A stretch of DNA of 64,000 nt from Sporichthya brevicatena (GCF_039525035.1 NZ_BAAAHE010000049.1:70430-134429), one strand, 5' to 3'. Positions 34,736 to 44,042 are shown, numbered from the stretch's first letter. The notes: generated by a model not told the origin, from the letters alone. Numbers and translations are program-made.

Positions 34736-35233
34736 TCAGTCCTTCGGGAACTGCTGCGTGCAGGAGACCGCGGTGCGCTTGCCGTTCTTGAGCTTGAAGG
34801 TCACCACGGTCGTGACCGAGCCCATCTCCTGGCGGAGCGACTTGTTGTACACCGCGCGGTCACCGCGACGATCAGCCCAGACGGCACTGCCGATGCGGTC
34901 GTCGGCCTTCTCGGACTCGTAGAGGAACGTCGTCGTCACCGAGCGTACGCGGGACGAGCGGTACTTCCCGACGCCGTCGGGGTGGCTGACGCGGACCCGC
35001 AGCGAGCGAACCTTGTTGACGTCGGACTTCGACGCCATGTTGAAGCGCATCCGGACCTTCAGCGGAACGCCGTGGGCCGTGGTGGAGCAGACCTTCGCGA
35101 CGACGGTGCCCTTCCCGGACGCCGCCGTCCCGGCCGCGGGCGCCGCAGCGGCCGCACCGGCGGGCATCCCCGCCGCCAGCAGCGCCCCCGCTACGCCCCC
35201 CGTCAGCCACATAACCTTCGGCGTCGCTCCCAC
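34736..35233 (-). CDS. secreted protein of unknown function, 165 aa
   Basis: A signal peptide covers about residues 1-33 (hydrophobic WLTGGVAGALLAAG, then AAAAAPAAG). The mature part is basic and beta-rich, with two Cys (KVCSTT and VSCTQQF) that may form a disulfide. The GTG at 35233 has GGAGGG upstream; an ATG seven codons later is an alternative. No family recognised. Confidence 0.75.
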   Translation of the reverse strand: MGATPKVMWLTGGVAGALLAAGMPAGAAAAAPAAGTAASGKGTVVAKVCSTTAHGVPLKVRMRFNMASKSDVNKVRSLRVRVSHPDGVGKYRSSRVRSVTTTFLYESEKADDRIGSAVWADRRGDRAVYNKSLRQEMGSVTTVVTFKLKNGKRTAVSCTQQFPKD

Positions 35234-35385
35234 GGTGGTGCCCTCCCCAGCTTCCCGATGTTGCGCAGTCGACCGACAGCGTCGTCCCGCGGGCCGGCGC
35301 TCGCGGCCCCTCCCCGAGCCGCTGAGCGCCAGCCTTGTTCCCTCCCGCGCCGGCGGCGCGGACTTTTCCCGGTCTTGGCGATCCG

Positions 35386-36732
35386 CTAGAGCAGCCCGAC
35401 CTGGACGTCCCCGTCCGGCCCGGCGGACTTCGGCGTGACGGTCACGGTCTCGGTCTGCCCACTCGCCCGCTGCACCTCGACCTCGAGCTCCTGCCCGGCG
35501 CGGCCGGAGAGGGCGGCGTCGAGGTCCGACGGTTCGCCGGTCCGAACGTCGCCGACCCGCTGGATCGCGTCGCCCTTCTTCAGGCCGGCGGACGCCGCGG
35601 GGCTGTTCGCCGCCACGGAGGTGACGGCGATGCCCGGCCGGCCCGAGAGCGGCGCAACCTCGACCCCGATCGTCGCGGGCTTCGGGGTCGCCCAGTAGTT
35701 CGGCGCCTTCGACATGTCACCGAGGGTCAGCACGACCTCGGTGATCTGGCCGCCGCGGTCGACCGAGAAGGTGACGTCCTCACCCGGCTCGTGCTGAAGC
35801 AGCTCCGGCCCGAGGCCCTGCTTCGGGCTGTTGCCGGCGACGGAGACGATGCGGTCCCCGACCTGCAGCTTGCCGTCCGCCGGCCCGCCGGCGATGACCT
35901 CACTGACCATCACACCGGGGTTCTGACTGCTGCTCACCCACGCGCCGACCCACGGTCGGCTGTCGGCGATCACGGCCACGCCCCGGTCCTCGGTGAGGCC
36001 GACGGTCTGGGTGTACTCGGCCGGGTCGCCGCCGTTCACCCACGGGTACCACCAGTTCGGCACCGCCAACTGCTGGGCGTTGCCGGAGCCGGTGACCTTC
36101 GGCGCCCCGAGGTCCTGCGCCATCTCGAAGTGGTCGAGGTTCGCCCGGCCCGGCTTCGTGACGAAGTCGACCACCGCGAGCACGCCGAGCACGTGCGGGT
36201 TGTCCTTGTCCTCGCCGTAGATCACCAGCGAGGGCGAGTCCAGGCCGAAGCGCACGGGCTGCACCGCGACCTTCTCCACCCAGTGCTTCTGGTTCAGGAC
36301 CGGGTCGGGGGTCTTGTCGGACTCCGGCGCCCCGAAGTCGCCCTGCATCTCGAACGGCACGATCTTGTCGGCCGCGTCGAAGACCTCGGTCCAGGCGGCG
36401 TCGCGGTAGGCGAAGACCTGCACGTTCTGCGTGCCGCCCTTCACCGCATCGGCGTTGGCCGAGACGACCACCTGGTACTCGGGCTCACCGGCCGGGCCGA
36501 GCGGCATCGTCGTCACCGACTTCACCGTGTACCCGGCGGGAATCAGCGCCTTGGCGTTGAACGGACCCGCGGTCGCGGCCGGGCGCGCACTCGGGGTGCC
36601 CTCGGCCGACGGGGCGGCCACCGCCTCGTCGTCGTCCCCGCCGCACCCGGTCAGCACCGTGGCCGTGAGCCCCGTGAGCAGGGCGAACGTCGCCACCCGG
36701 CCGTACCGGCTGCCTCGCTCGAACCGCGTCAT
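35386..36732 (-). CDS. lipoprotein with two PDZ domains
   Basis: 448 residues. A lipobox LTGC with acylated Cys30 follows the hydrophobic TFALLTGLTATV. A beta-rich region covers 60-230, with PDZ modules at about 245-320 (VMVSEVIAGGPADGKLQVGDRI) and 345-425 (GIAVTSVAANSPAASAGLKKGDAI). No protease domain is present, so it is probably an extracytoplasmic scaffold or chaperone-like protein, not a DegP-type protease. Stand-alone gene, divergent from 36929. Confidence 0.85.
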   Translation of the reverse strand: MTRFERGSRYGRVATFALLTGLTATVLTGCGGDDDEAVAAPSAEGTPSARPAATAGPFNAKALIPAGYTVKSVTTMPLGPAGEPEYQVVVSANADAVKGGTQNVQVFAYRDAAWTEVFDAADKIVPFEMQGDFGAPESDKTPDPVLNQKHWVEKVAVQPVRFGLDSPSLVIYGEDKDNPHVLGVLAVVDFVTKPGRANLDHFEMAQDLGAPKVTGSGNAQQLAVPNWWYPWVNGGDPAEYTQTVGLTEDRGVAVIADSRPWVGAWVSSSQNPGVMVSEVIAGGPADGKLQVGDRIVSVAGNSPKQGLGPELLQHEPGEDVTFSVDRGGQITEVVLTLGDMSKAPNYWATPKPATIGVEVAPLSGRPGIAVTSVAANSPAASAGLKKGDAIQRVGDVRTGEPSDLDAALSGRAGQELEVEVQRASGQTETVTVTPKSAGPDGDVQVGLL

Positions 36733-36928
36733 CTCTCCCCCAACTCCGCTTCTGTCGCAACCACGACGCGTAGCCCCCGGAAAAGGTTCACACCGATCGG
36801 TGCGCCGACCGCACTGATCCTGCCGCGCGTCGCCGGGCGATGCCGGTTATCCACAGGTCGCGAACGGTCCCGAGCGGATTCTGGCGATTTCCACCAAGGT
36901 GTGCGCACCACACACCGGAGGGGGAGCC

Positions 36929-37840
36929 ATGGCAAGTTCGCGAGACCGCAGGAACTCACACTGTCTGCCCGGCCTGACGGCGGCTCAGAGCCAGCAGGTC
37001 CGGAGCCTGACCCGGACCGCGCTGGCCGAGCGCGGCTTCGAGGCGGTGGTTCACGCCGACCACCTCGTCACCGTCGACGGACGGCAGTTCGGACTCACCA
37101 CGCTCGGGTCGCTCTGCCGCCGCAGCGGGAGCTCGGAGCACTGGGCGGAGGTCGTCGGCCGTTGGGTGGACGACCTGCTGACGAACTTCCCGACCGAGCC
37201 GGTGCCGCTGACGCCGGATCAGATCCGCGCCGGGGTGCACCTGCGCCTGGTGCAGCTCGACGCCGAGAAGGCGAGTTGGTACACCCACGCCCGCCCGGTC
37301 GGCGGCGGATTCCACGAAATGCTGGTCCACAAGGACGGCGACTACGTCCGCTGGATCTCCGACCGCGAGCTCGTCGGCGTCGACGTCGCCGAGATGCACG
37401 CGCTCGGCCGGCAGCGCCTGCTGGAGATCGAACCCGACGACGTCGAGGTCCTCACCAAGCGCGGAGCGGTCACGTTGTGCATCCGCGGGCGGTCGGGGTT
37501 CGTCGCCTCGAAACTGCTCGTGCTGCCCGAGCTGCTCCGCGAGATCGCGCCGAGCCTCGGCTTCCCCGACGGCCACCTGGTCGCCGTCCCGAGCCGGCAC
37601 GAGCTGGTCGTCGCGCCGGTGAGCCCGGCGGTCGACGACTGCCTCGAGGCGCTGGAGCTGATCACCGGCTTCGACTACGCCCACGATCACGCGCCGATCA
37701 GCCCGTGCGTGCACTGGTGGCACGAGGGCCGGATCCACCCGCTGTTCGACGCGAGTGTCCGGGGCCGGATGTTCTTCGCCGACGTCCCGGCAAAGTTCCG
37801 CGCGACGCTCGCGCGCAACCGCGGCGAGGGGGCAGCGTGA
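36929..37840 (+). CDS. hypothetical protein, possibly DUF1444-like
   Basis: 303 residues, soluble, with no signal peptide. Segments such as RAGVHLRLVQLDAEKASWYTH, MLVHKDGDYVRWISDREL and LVAVPSRHELVVAPVS have the flavour of DUF1444/YtpQ proteins, but this is an impression only. The ATG at 36929 with GGAGGGGGAG is preferred over an earlier one. The TGATG junction with the next gene means the two products are translated together. Confidence 0.7.
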   Translation: MASSRDRRNSHCLPGLTAAQSQQVRSLTRTALAERGFEAVVHADHLVTVDGRQFGLTTLGSLCRRSGSSEHWAEVVGRWVDDLLTNFPTEPVPLTPDQIRAGVHLRLVQLDAEKASWYTHARPVGGGFHEMLVHKDGDYVRWISDRELVGVDVAEMHALGRQRLLEIEPDDVEVLTKRGAVTLCIRGRSGFVASKLLVLPELLREIAPSLGFPDGHLVAVPSRHELVVAPVSPAVDDCLEALELITGFDYAHDHAPISPCVHWWHEGRIHPLFDASVRGRMFFADVPAKFRATLARNRGEGAA

Positions 37841-38304
37841 TGGCGGCTCGGCACGTGATCCTGATCGGCTGCGTCCAGACCAAGCTCGACTCCCCGGCCC
37901 CGGCCGCGGACCTGTTCACCAGTCCGCTGTTCAAGGCCCGCCGGGCGTACGCGGAACGCAGCCGCCGCCGCTGGTTCGTCCTGTCCTCGCGCTACGGCGT
38001 GCTCCCGCCCGACCGGGTCGTCGCGCCCTACGACCTGCCGCAGGCCCGGCAGCCCGTCGACGAGCGCAACTCGTGGGCCGAGATGGTGCTGGCGCAACTG
38101 CAGACCGAGCTCGGCGGTCTCAAGGGCCGTGTCCTGGAGGTCCACGCGGGGTCGGCCTACGTCGACCCGATCGCGTCGAGCCTGACCGACCTCGGGGCGA
38201 CGGTGCTCGCTCCGCTGCGCGGGCTGGCCCTCGGTCAGCACCTCGCCTGGTACGCCGCGCAGGCTCCCGCACCACGGACGCCCCGCAGGCGGGTGCGAAC
38301 CTGA
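37840..38304 (+). CDS. DUF6884-like protein, 154 aa
   Basis: The pattern LIGCVQTKLDSPAPAADLFTSPLFKARRAYAE followed by WFVLSSRYGVLPPDRVVAPYD is characteristic of the DUF6884 family as I remember it. Conserved Cys in IGCVQTK and a Tyr-Asp in APYDLP. Function not established. The start ATG overlaps the preceding stop by one base (TGATG). Confidence 0.72.
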   Translation: MAARHVILIGCVQTKLDSPAPAADLFTSPLFKARRAYAERSRRRWFVLSSRYGVLPPDRVVAPYDLPQARQPVDERNSWAEMVLAQLQTELGGLKGRVLEVHAGSAYVDPIASSLTDLGATVLAPLRGLALGQHLAWYAAQAPAPRTPRRRVRT

Positions 38305-38347
38305 CGTACCGCCAGATCCTGCTGGGGGAACGACCGCCGACAAAGGT

Positions 38348-38382
38348 TGCACCGGCCACAGGGGAAGCCAGTGGCCGGTGCA
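38348..38382. terminator. 12-bp stem hairpin between convergent genes
   Basis: TGCACCGGCCAC and GTGGCCGGTGCA form a perfect 12-bp stem around an 11-nt loop. It lies between the ends of the genes at 38304 (+) and 38411 (-), fitting a bidirectional terminator, although no U-run follows. Confidence 0.55.
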
Positions 38383-38410
38383 GTCTGCGGGGCGGTCCGT
38401 CCGCCGAGGG

Positions 38411-39154
38411 TCAGCGCGCGAGCGCGACCTTGTCGACCTTGGACGTCGCCTTCGCCCGGGTCTTGTCGCCCTTGTGGACGGCCCGCCAGTCGCCGGCGGC
38501 CTTCGCCTTCGTGCCGTGGGAGAAGACGCCGTTGGCGCCGGACCGGACCGTGGCGAGCGTGGTCCACGTGGAGGTGCCGGCCTTGCGGAACTGCACCGCG
38601 ACGGACTTGTTCGCGAACGGCGCCCACCCGCTGACCACGGCCTGCTGGAGCTTGCCCTTCACCGTGAGCGGCGAGCCCTTACGGACCGGTTCCGGCGTCA
38701 CGTCCAGGCCCGCGATCCGGGTGGCGTACTTGAGCACGAAGGTGTCGCGGACGGTCGTGATCCCGGTGGACCGGTTGCCCTTCACGTCCTCGGCGAAGGC
38801 GCTGACCTGCCACTCCCCCATCGGGACCTTCGTCGGCATCGTGATGCGGGCACGGAAGACGCCGTCCCACGACTGGCCTCCGACGCGTTCCGTCGCGAAG
38901 CCGACCGGCTTGGCGTACGTGCCCTTGGTGTCCAGCAGCCCGACGACCACGCGCGCGATGTCGAGGTTGTCCCTCGCGCGGACGGTGACGTCGAACGTGG
39001 CGCCCTTGCTCGTCAGGCCCACGATCGACGGGGCCGAGACCGAGACGATCTTGGGTGCCTGGGTGTCCTCCGCCGCCGTCGCGCCGCCGACCGGCAGCAC
39101 CACGGCTGCGGCCAACGCGGCCAACGCGGTTGCGCCCACCGTCGATGCGCGCAT
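38411..39154 (-). CDS. secreted beta-sandwich (Ig-like) protein, 247 aa
   Basis: Signal peptide at about 1-28 (ATALAALAAAVVLPVGGATA). Two Ig-like regions follow: DTQAPKIVSVSAPSIVGLTS with DNLDIARVVVGLLD (about 30-140), and PEPVRKGSPLTVKGKLQQ with WTTLATVRSGANGVFSH (about 150-245). These resemble extracellular actinobacterial Ig-like repeats, including those at the C-terminus of the subtilase at 57014. Substrate or partner unknown. Confidence 0.8.
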   Translation of the reverse strand: MRASTVGATALAALAAAVVLPVGGATAAEDTQAPKIVSVSAPSIVGLTSKGATFDVTVRARDNLDIARVVVGLLDTKGTYAKPVGFATERVGGQSWDGVFRARITMPTKVPMGEWQVSAFAEDVKGNRSTGITTVRDTFVLKYATRIAGLDVTPEPVRKGSPLTVKGKLQQAVVSGWAPFANKSVAVQFRKAGTSTWTTLATVRSGANGVFSHGTKAKAAGDWRAVHKGDKTRAKATSKVDKVALAR

Positions 39155-39312
39155 CGGACCCACCCCCTGGTCTGCCCGGCGCGACGGCCCCCCGCCGCCG
39201 CGCTCGGTACCAGATTGACGCGGGACCCGTGCCCTCGGTTGCACGATCTGTCGGGTTTCGGCCGCGATATGGCCGTTCGTGGCGGCCTGACATCAGCCGT
39301 TCGGAGGAGAGG

Positions 39313-39642
39313 TCAGGACGAGCCGCGCTCGCGGCGCCGCTGGACGATGTCCTCGACCACCGCCGTGCCGCCGCGGATCAGACGGCCCACCTGCTTGCGC
39401 ACGAACGGGAGCGGGATCAGCAGCAGGTCGCCGATCCCGTTCGCGGTCTCCCGGTCGTAGTCCAGGCGCTTCTTCGGGTCCGACAGCACCTCGAACGCCC
39501 GCTGGGCGGCGAGGAACTTCGCCGCCGCCTCGGGGGTCGGGTCACGGTCCGGGTGCCACCGCCGCACGGCGTCCCGGTACGCCGCGCGCACCGCGTCGGC
39601 GTCGGCGCTGCGCGAGAGTCCCAGCGCGGCGTAGTGGTTCAT
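39313..39642 (-). CDS. J-domain (DnaJ-like) protein, 109 aa
   Basis: The J domain occupies residues 1-68 with HPD at 30-32 (RRWHPDRDPTPEA) and FEVLSDPKKRLDYDR. The remaining 40 residues contain a short hydrophobic stretch (GDLLLIPLPFV) and a basic tail, without the Gly/Phe or zinc-finger regions of DnaJ. It is a specialised Hsp70 co-chaperone, not the housekeeping DnaJ. Divergent from the cyclase gene, 43-bp gap. Confidence 0.85.
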   Translation of the reverse strand: MNHYAALGLSRSADADAVRAAYRDAVRRWHPDRDPTPEAAAKFLAAQRAFEVLSDPKKRLDYDRETANGIGDLLLIPLPFVRKQVGRLIRGGTAVVEDIVQRRRERGSS

Positions 39643-39685
39643 GCGGCCAGTGTGCCGAACGGCGGTCCCTGCGAGAGACTGACCC

Positions 39686-40300
39686 GTGACTCTCGTGGAC
39701 CTCTCGCACCCGATCACGCCGGGGATGCCGGTCTGGCCGGGGGACCCGGAGGTCAGCACGTCCGTCGCGGCGACGATCGGCAGCCACGGCTACAACCTGC
39801 TCGCGCTGCACCTGGGTTCGCAGACCGGGACGCACGTCGACGCCCCCTTCCACGTCGACGAGGCGCTGCCGACGCTCGACCAGCTGCCGCTCGAGCGCTT
39901 CACCGGCCCGGCCTGGGTCGTCGACCTGCGGGGGCACGTGGGCGCGATCCGGCCCGACGACCTGCCCGATCTGCCCGCCGGCTCCGTGCTGCTCCTGCAC
40001 ACCGGCTGGTCCGCGCACTGGGGCACCGAGCGCTACGGCGACCACCCGTGGCTCGACCCGCACACCGCCCGGGAGATCGTGGCGGCGGGGATCCGAACCG
40101 TCGGCATCGACGCCCCGTCGATCGACCGGCCCGGGGACACGGCCCTGCCCAGCCACCACGTCCTGGCCCGGGCCGGTGCGGTGATCGCGGAGAACCTGAC
40201 CAACCTCGACGCGGTGCCCGACGGCGCCGTCGCCTGGCTGCTGCCCCTGCCCCTGGCCGGCGCGGACGGCGCGCCCGTCCGGGCCGTCGCGGTGTTCTGA
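39686..40300 (+). CDS. cyclase family protein (kynurenine-formamidase-like metal hydrolase)
   Basis: 204 residues. The metal-binding motif QTGTHVDAPFH (H50, D52, H56) is diagnostic of the cyclase/KynB family. DLSHPITPGMPVWPGDPEV at the start and TVGIDAPSID support this. These enzymes hydrolyse formamides, isatin or related amides; no tryptophan genes are adjacent, so the substrate is open. GTG start. Confidence 0.88.
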   Translation: MTLVDLSHPITPGMPVWPGDPEVSTSVAATIGSHGYNLLALHLGSQTGTHVDAPFHVDEALPTLDQLPLERFTGPAWVVDLRGHVGAIRPDDLPDLPAGSVLLLHTGWSAHWGTERYGDHPWLDPHTAREIVAAGIRTVGIDAPSIDRPGDTALPSHHVLARAGAVIAENLTNLDAVPDGAVAWLLPLPLAGADGAPVRAVAVF

Positions 40301-40326
40301 GCCCGGTCGGGGCAATACTCGAGCAC

Positions 40327-41049
40327 ATGGCGAGCAACCCGCTGGGCTACCAGGCGATCCCCGGGACCGACCTCGCGCTCAATCCGCCGGGGGCGATCTC
40401 CCTGGAGCGGGCGCGGGACCTGCGCCCGGCCAACCCGCTCCGCGCGGGGGCCGAGCGGCTGCTCAGTCTCCGCACCGACGAGGCCTGGCTGCGCATCACT
40501 GCCAACGCCGAACGCAAGGTCGCCGTCGACCTCGAGCGCCTCGGCTCGCGGTGGCGCATCCTGCACGCGATCCCGGTCGGCCCGGACCGGCCGGCGATCA
40601 GCCACCTCGTCGTCGGGCCGCCCGGCGTGTTCACCGTCGTCACCCGCGGCTTCCGGGCGCTGCATCCGCGCGGTCCGCTGGACCGCGTCGAGGCGCAGGT
40701 GATGGGCGACGAGATCAAGATCTACGGCTCCTCCTGGCCGTACCTGAAGGAGGCCCGGGCGCAGGCGTGGCGCAGCGCCCGCGCGCTCTCCGGAGCCGTG
40801 GGGTGGCAGGTCTTCGTCCGCCCGGTCGTGGCGCTGGTCGGGGTCGACGAGGTGCGCTTCTACGACATCCCGAACCGCGTGGACGTCCTGCCTCGACGTC
40901 AGGTGGTCCGGTTCCTGCAGGGCTTCCCGACGCGGCTCGACCCGGCCTTCATCGAGGACGTCTACACCGCAGCGCGACTCGGCGACACCTGGCTGGACCC
41001 GGCCGGCCGTTCCCCCGAGGGCTACTCGGACGGGTACTCCGAGACCTGA
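40327..41049 (+). CDS. NERD-like nuclease-related domain protein, 240 aa
   Basis: Residues about 65-165 show the NERD pattern: a variable N-terminus, then RWRILHAIPVGPDRPAISHLVVGPPGVFTVVTR, and a later VRPVVALVGV strand. NERD domains are restriction-endonuclease-like, although many are of unknown activity. The gene stands alone, ending four bases before the convergent phosphatase gene. Confidence 0.75.
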   Translation: MASNPLGYQAIPGTDLALNPPGAISLERARDLRPANPLRAGAERLLSLRTDEAWLRITANAERKVAVDLERLGSRWRILHAIPVGPDRPAISHLVVGPPGVFTVVTRGFRALHPRGPLDRVEAQVMGDEIKIYGSSWPYLKEARAQAWRSARALSGAVGWQVFVRPVVALVGVDEVRFYDIPNRVDVLPRRQVVRFLQGFPTRLDPAFIEDVYTAARLGDTWLDPAGRSPEGYSDGYSET

Positions 41050-41053
41050 GCCG

Positions 41054-43279
41054 TCAGGGCGGGTTGCGCAGGACGAGCACGGCGATGTCGTCCCGCGGCG
41101 GGTCGTGCGCGAAGGCGAGGACGTCCTGCCGCACCCGGTCGGCGATCTCCTGAGCCGGCCGACCCGCCATCGTCGCGAGCAGGTCGCGCAGTCGCTGGGT
41201 GCCGTACATCGATCCCTGCCGGCGACGTTCGGTCACCCCGTCGGTGACGAAGACCAGCGCATCGCCCTGACGTAGCGTCAGATAGAACTCGGGCGTCTCG
41301 AACTGCTCCACGAGACCGACGGCCGACCCGCACTCGCCCACGGAACGGACGGTGCCGTCCGCCTCGAGCAGAACGGGTCGGTCGTGGCCGGCGAGACAGA
41401 GGACGACGTCGAGCGTCCGCGGCCGACCCGCCGGCTCGAGTCGCGTCACCATCGCCGCCGCCACGGTCGCGTAACGGTCGTTCGCGCTCGCGAGCAGCGT
41501 GCGGTTCAGCGTCCCGAGCATGGTGGCCATCGCCCGGTCCTCACCGATCAGCGCGCGCATCACCTCGCGCACGGCGCCGGTCATCACCGCGGCCTGACTG
41601 CCCTTGCCGCAGATGTCGCCCATCGAGACGAACCAGCGGTTCCGTCGGACGGCGAACACGTCGTAGAAGTCGCCGCCGACGTCGCCGGTCCCGGCCGGCA
41701 CGTACACCGCGCCGAAGTCGATGCCCGGAGCCTCGGGCAGCGGGCGTGGGAGCAGCGCGCGTTGGAGTTCGTCCGCGACTCGGATGCGCTCGGCGTGGAC
41801 GGAGGCGTTGTCGATCGCGAGCGAGGCCCGGCGTGCGAAGTCCGCCAGCGCCGCCGCGTCGTCCCCGCTGTGCGCGCGGTCCGCGAACCGGCCCGCGGAC
41901 AGCACGCCGATCACGCGGCCCCGGGCGACCAGGGGCAGGGCGAGGCCGGGGAGGCCACCGTCGAGGGGCACGGTCGCGGCCTGGTCGAGCACCTCCGCGA
42001 GGCGCCGGTGGGTGTCCGCCGCCTCGGCGTACGACCGGATCTGCGGGATCGCGTGCTCGTCGGCGTGCGCGACCGCCACGGTCCGCAGCTCCCCGCGCGG
42101 CCCCAGCAGGTGCACCACGGCCCAGGCCCCCAGGCGCGGCACGACCAGCTGCGCGGCCAGGGCCGTCGTCAGCTCGAGGTCGAGGGAGTTCGCGAGCAGT
42201 TCGCTCGCCTCGGCGAGGAAGGTGACCCACCCGCGCCGGCGCAGCTCGTCGCCCTGCAGCCGTTCGGCGTCGATGCCGATCGCCATCCGCTGGGCCGACA
42301 GCGCCGCCAGCTCCTGCCAGTACCGCCCTGGCGGCCGACCGGCGGGCGGGTGGAGCACGACCTTGCCCCGCAGCGGATGCGCAACCGGCAGCGGAACGAC
42401 GACCGTGTCCGCCTCGGCGCCGGCCGCGGGCCGGCCGTGCGACGACGAGTAGCCGGCGAGGCGGCGCTCGCCCGCGGCGTCCCCCCGGTCCAGCCAGACC
42501 GACCCGGTCGCGGCGCCGGTCACGTCGCAGAGCCGTTCCAACAGCTCCGACACCAACTGAGGCATCGTCAGCCGGGCTCGCAGCGCCTCCGGCACGTGGA
42601 CCAGCCACACCCACGCCGCGGGCGGGACGGCGGTGCCGTCGGCCGCCGGGGCCACCGCGGCAGCGGCGACGGGGTTCGGGCCGGCGGCGGTGTCCGGGGC
42701 GGGATCCAGGACCGTGTCCGGGACGGTCTCGACGATCTCGAGCGGCGCCAGAGGCGGGCCGGTGTCGGGAACGGGGTCGGACCCGAGCCGGAACCAGACG
42801 CTCTTGCCGGTCGCGTGGTGGCTGGTGCCCCAGGCGCTCGCCAGCCGGTCGACGAGCATCAGGCCGCGGCCGCGCTCCTCCAGCTCGACGGTGTCGTCCC
42901 ACACCGCGTCCGCCGCGGCCCGCGGGGGGCGCCCGTTGCCGTTGCCCGTCGGCGGGAGGTTCCCGTCGCCGTTCGGGCCGCCGGCCGCGATCAGGTCGAA
43001 CGGTCCGCTGCGCACGGCGGTGGTCGCGCCGACCAGGCCGGACTTCTGGTCGGAGACGGTGATCGTCACCCCGGTGTCGTCGGCGAGCACGTCGACGTCG
43101 ACCGGCGTCCCGGCGTGCACGACGCCGTTGGTCGAGAGCTCACTGACCAGCAGCAGGGCCTCGTCGAGCTGATCGGCCCAGCCACCGGCCAGCAGAACCT
43201 GCCGGACGGCCGCACGGGCCACGGCCGGGGTTCGGTCGTCGGCGGGCAGGCGCAACCGACGGTGGGCACGGACGGACAT
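41054..43279 (-). CDS. multidomain PP2C/SpoIIE-type serine phosphatase with HATPase and GAF domains
   Basis: 741 residues. An N-terminal RsbW-like ATPase (1-170: ALLLVSELSTNGVVHAGT, GRGLMLVDRLASAWG) is interrupted by a Gly/Asn/Pro-rich stretch near 105-120. A low-complexity Pro/Ala linker, GAF-like sensor regions (about 230-490) and a SpoIIE phosphatase (about 505-740: GTGDVGGDFYDVFAVRRNRWFVSMGD, LVFVTDGVTERR, DDIAVLVLR) follow. It probably acts in partner-switching control of a sigma factor or anti-anti-sigma protein. No such target gene is adjacent. Confidence 0.9.
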   Translation of the reverse strand: MSVRAHRRLRLPADDRTPAVARAAVRQVLLAGGWADQLDEALLLVSELSTNGVVHAGTPVDVDVLADDTGVTITVSDQKSGLVGATTAVRSGPFDLIAAGGPNGDGNLPPTGNGNGRPPRAAADAVWDDTVELEERGRGLMLVDRLASAWGTSHHATGKSVWFRLGSDPVPDTGPPLAPLEIVETVPDTVLDPAPDTAAGPNPVAAAAVAPAADGTAVPPAAWVWLVHVPEALRARLTMPQLVSELLERLCDVTGAATGSVWLDRGDAAGERRLAGYSSSHGRPAAGAEADTVVVPLPVAHPLRGKVVLHPPAGRPPGRYWQELAALSAQRMAIGIDAERLQGDELRRRGWVTFLAEASELLANSLDLELTTALAAQLVVPRLGAWAVVHLLGPRGELRTVAVAHADEHAIPQIRSYAEAADTHRRLAEVLDQAATVPLDGGLPGLALPLVARGRVIGVLSAGRFADRAHSGDDAAALADFARRASLAIDNASVHAERIRVADELQRALLPRPLPEAPGIDFGAVYVPAGTGDVGGDFYDVFAVRRNRWFVSMGDICGKGSQAAVMTGAVREVMRALIGEDRAMATMLGTLNRTLLASANDRYATVAAAMVTRLEPAGRPRTLDVVLCLAGHDRPVLLEADGTVRSVGECGSAVGLVEQFETPEFYLTLRQGDALVFVTDGVTERRRQGSMYGTQRLRDLLATMAGRPAQEIADRVRQDVLAFAHDPPRDDIAVLVLRNPP

Positions 43280-43331
43280 CTCGCCCGCGTCCTTCCCGCA
43301 ATCCGCCCGGTCCAGTCCCCCGGGCGGTCCC

Positions 43332-44042
43332 TCAGATCTCGGCGGTCAGGTCCACCGGGTTGTCGCTGCCCTCGAACCGGACCGAGGAGTGGCCGGGAAG
43401 GACGTAGTCACCGTCGGAGGTGTGGATGTGGATGCCGGAGAACACGGCGATGTCGGCGTCGCGCCAGCTCTTCATGCGGGCGGCGGTGCGGCCGAGGTCG
43501 TCGAGCATCACGTCACGGGCGATCGTGGTCAGCTCGACGATGTCGGGGACGTTGCCGTAGGGGATCGAGCGCAGCAGACGCTGCCGCAGCAGGCTCATCT
43601 CCAGGTCGTACGGGTCGATCTCGCCGTAGACGTGACCGGACTCGAGCTCGGAACGGAACGCCATCAGGGCGCCACAGGCCGTGGTCGTGACGTCCTGGCC
43701 GGGGCGGCGGACGTAGCCGATGCGGCCGTCGTCGTCGATCCCGATGTGCGGCATGACGTAGGCGACGTACCGCCGGCGGCCGTCGGCGCCGGGGGCATGG
43801 AACTGCGCCGCGCGCAGGCCTGCCTGGCCAAGGAAGAGCATCCCCGCCATGCCGCTCATGCGGAACGGCGGACCCCAGGCCGCTCGGATCGGCTCGGTGA
43901 GCGCGTCGGTCAGCTCGTCACGGCAGACGCCGACCATGGCGAGCGTCTTCTCCGACACCAGGCCATGGACCAGGCAGGCGTCGTAGGTGCGCTTGACGTA
44001 CTCCTCGACGCGGATAGCCCCCGGAAAGGCCTGCAGACTCAT
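43332..44042 (-). CDS. LCIB/C-type beta-carbonic anhydrase-like protein
   Basis: 236 residues. The pattern VCRDEL (C40, R41, D42), MAGMLFLGQAG, MPHIGI (H99), TACGALMAF (C123), then MSLLRQRLL and AVFSGIHIH, matches what I know of the limiting-CO2-inducible LCIB/C family of diatoms, green algae and some bacteria. C40, H99 and C123 would be the zinc ligands and D42-R41 the catalytic dyad. Cytoplasmic, no signal. It would interconvert CO2 and bicarbonate. 52 bases upstream of the phosphatase gene, same strand. Confidence 0.75.
   Translation of the reverse strand: MSLQAFPGAIRVEEYVKRTYDACLVHGLVSEKTLAMVGVCRDELTDALTEPIRAAWGPPFRMSGMAGMLFLGQAGLRAAQFHAPGADGRRRYVAYVMPHIGIDDDGRIGYVRRPGQDVTTTACGALMAFRSELESGHVYGEIDPYDLEMSLLRQRLLRSIPYGNVPDIVELTTIARDVMLDDLGRTAARMKSWRDADIAVFSGIHIHTSDGDYVLPGHSSVRFEGSDNPVDLTAEI

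Noticed and set aside
36847..36855. A perfect DnaA box (TTATCCACA) in the gap between 36732 and 36929.
   Set aside because: It is a single copy with no cluster, AT-rich unwinding element or dnaA/dnaN genes nearby. One 9-mer is expected by chance or as a minor regulatory site.
34436..38304. A defence or mobile island around the unknown genes at 34.5-38.3 kb.
   Set aside because: No nuclease, integrase, repeats or composition change support this. The NERD-like gene at 40327 is separate and flanked by ordinary genes.
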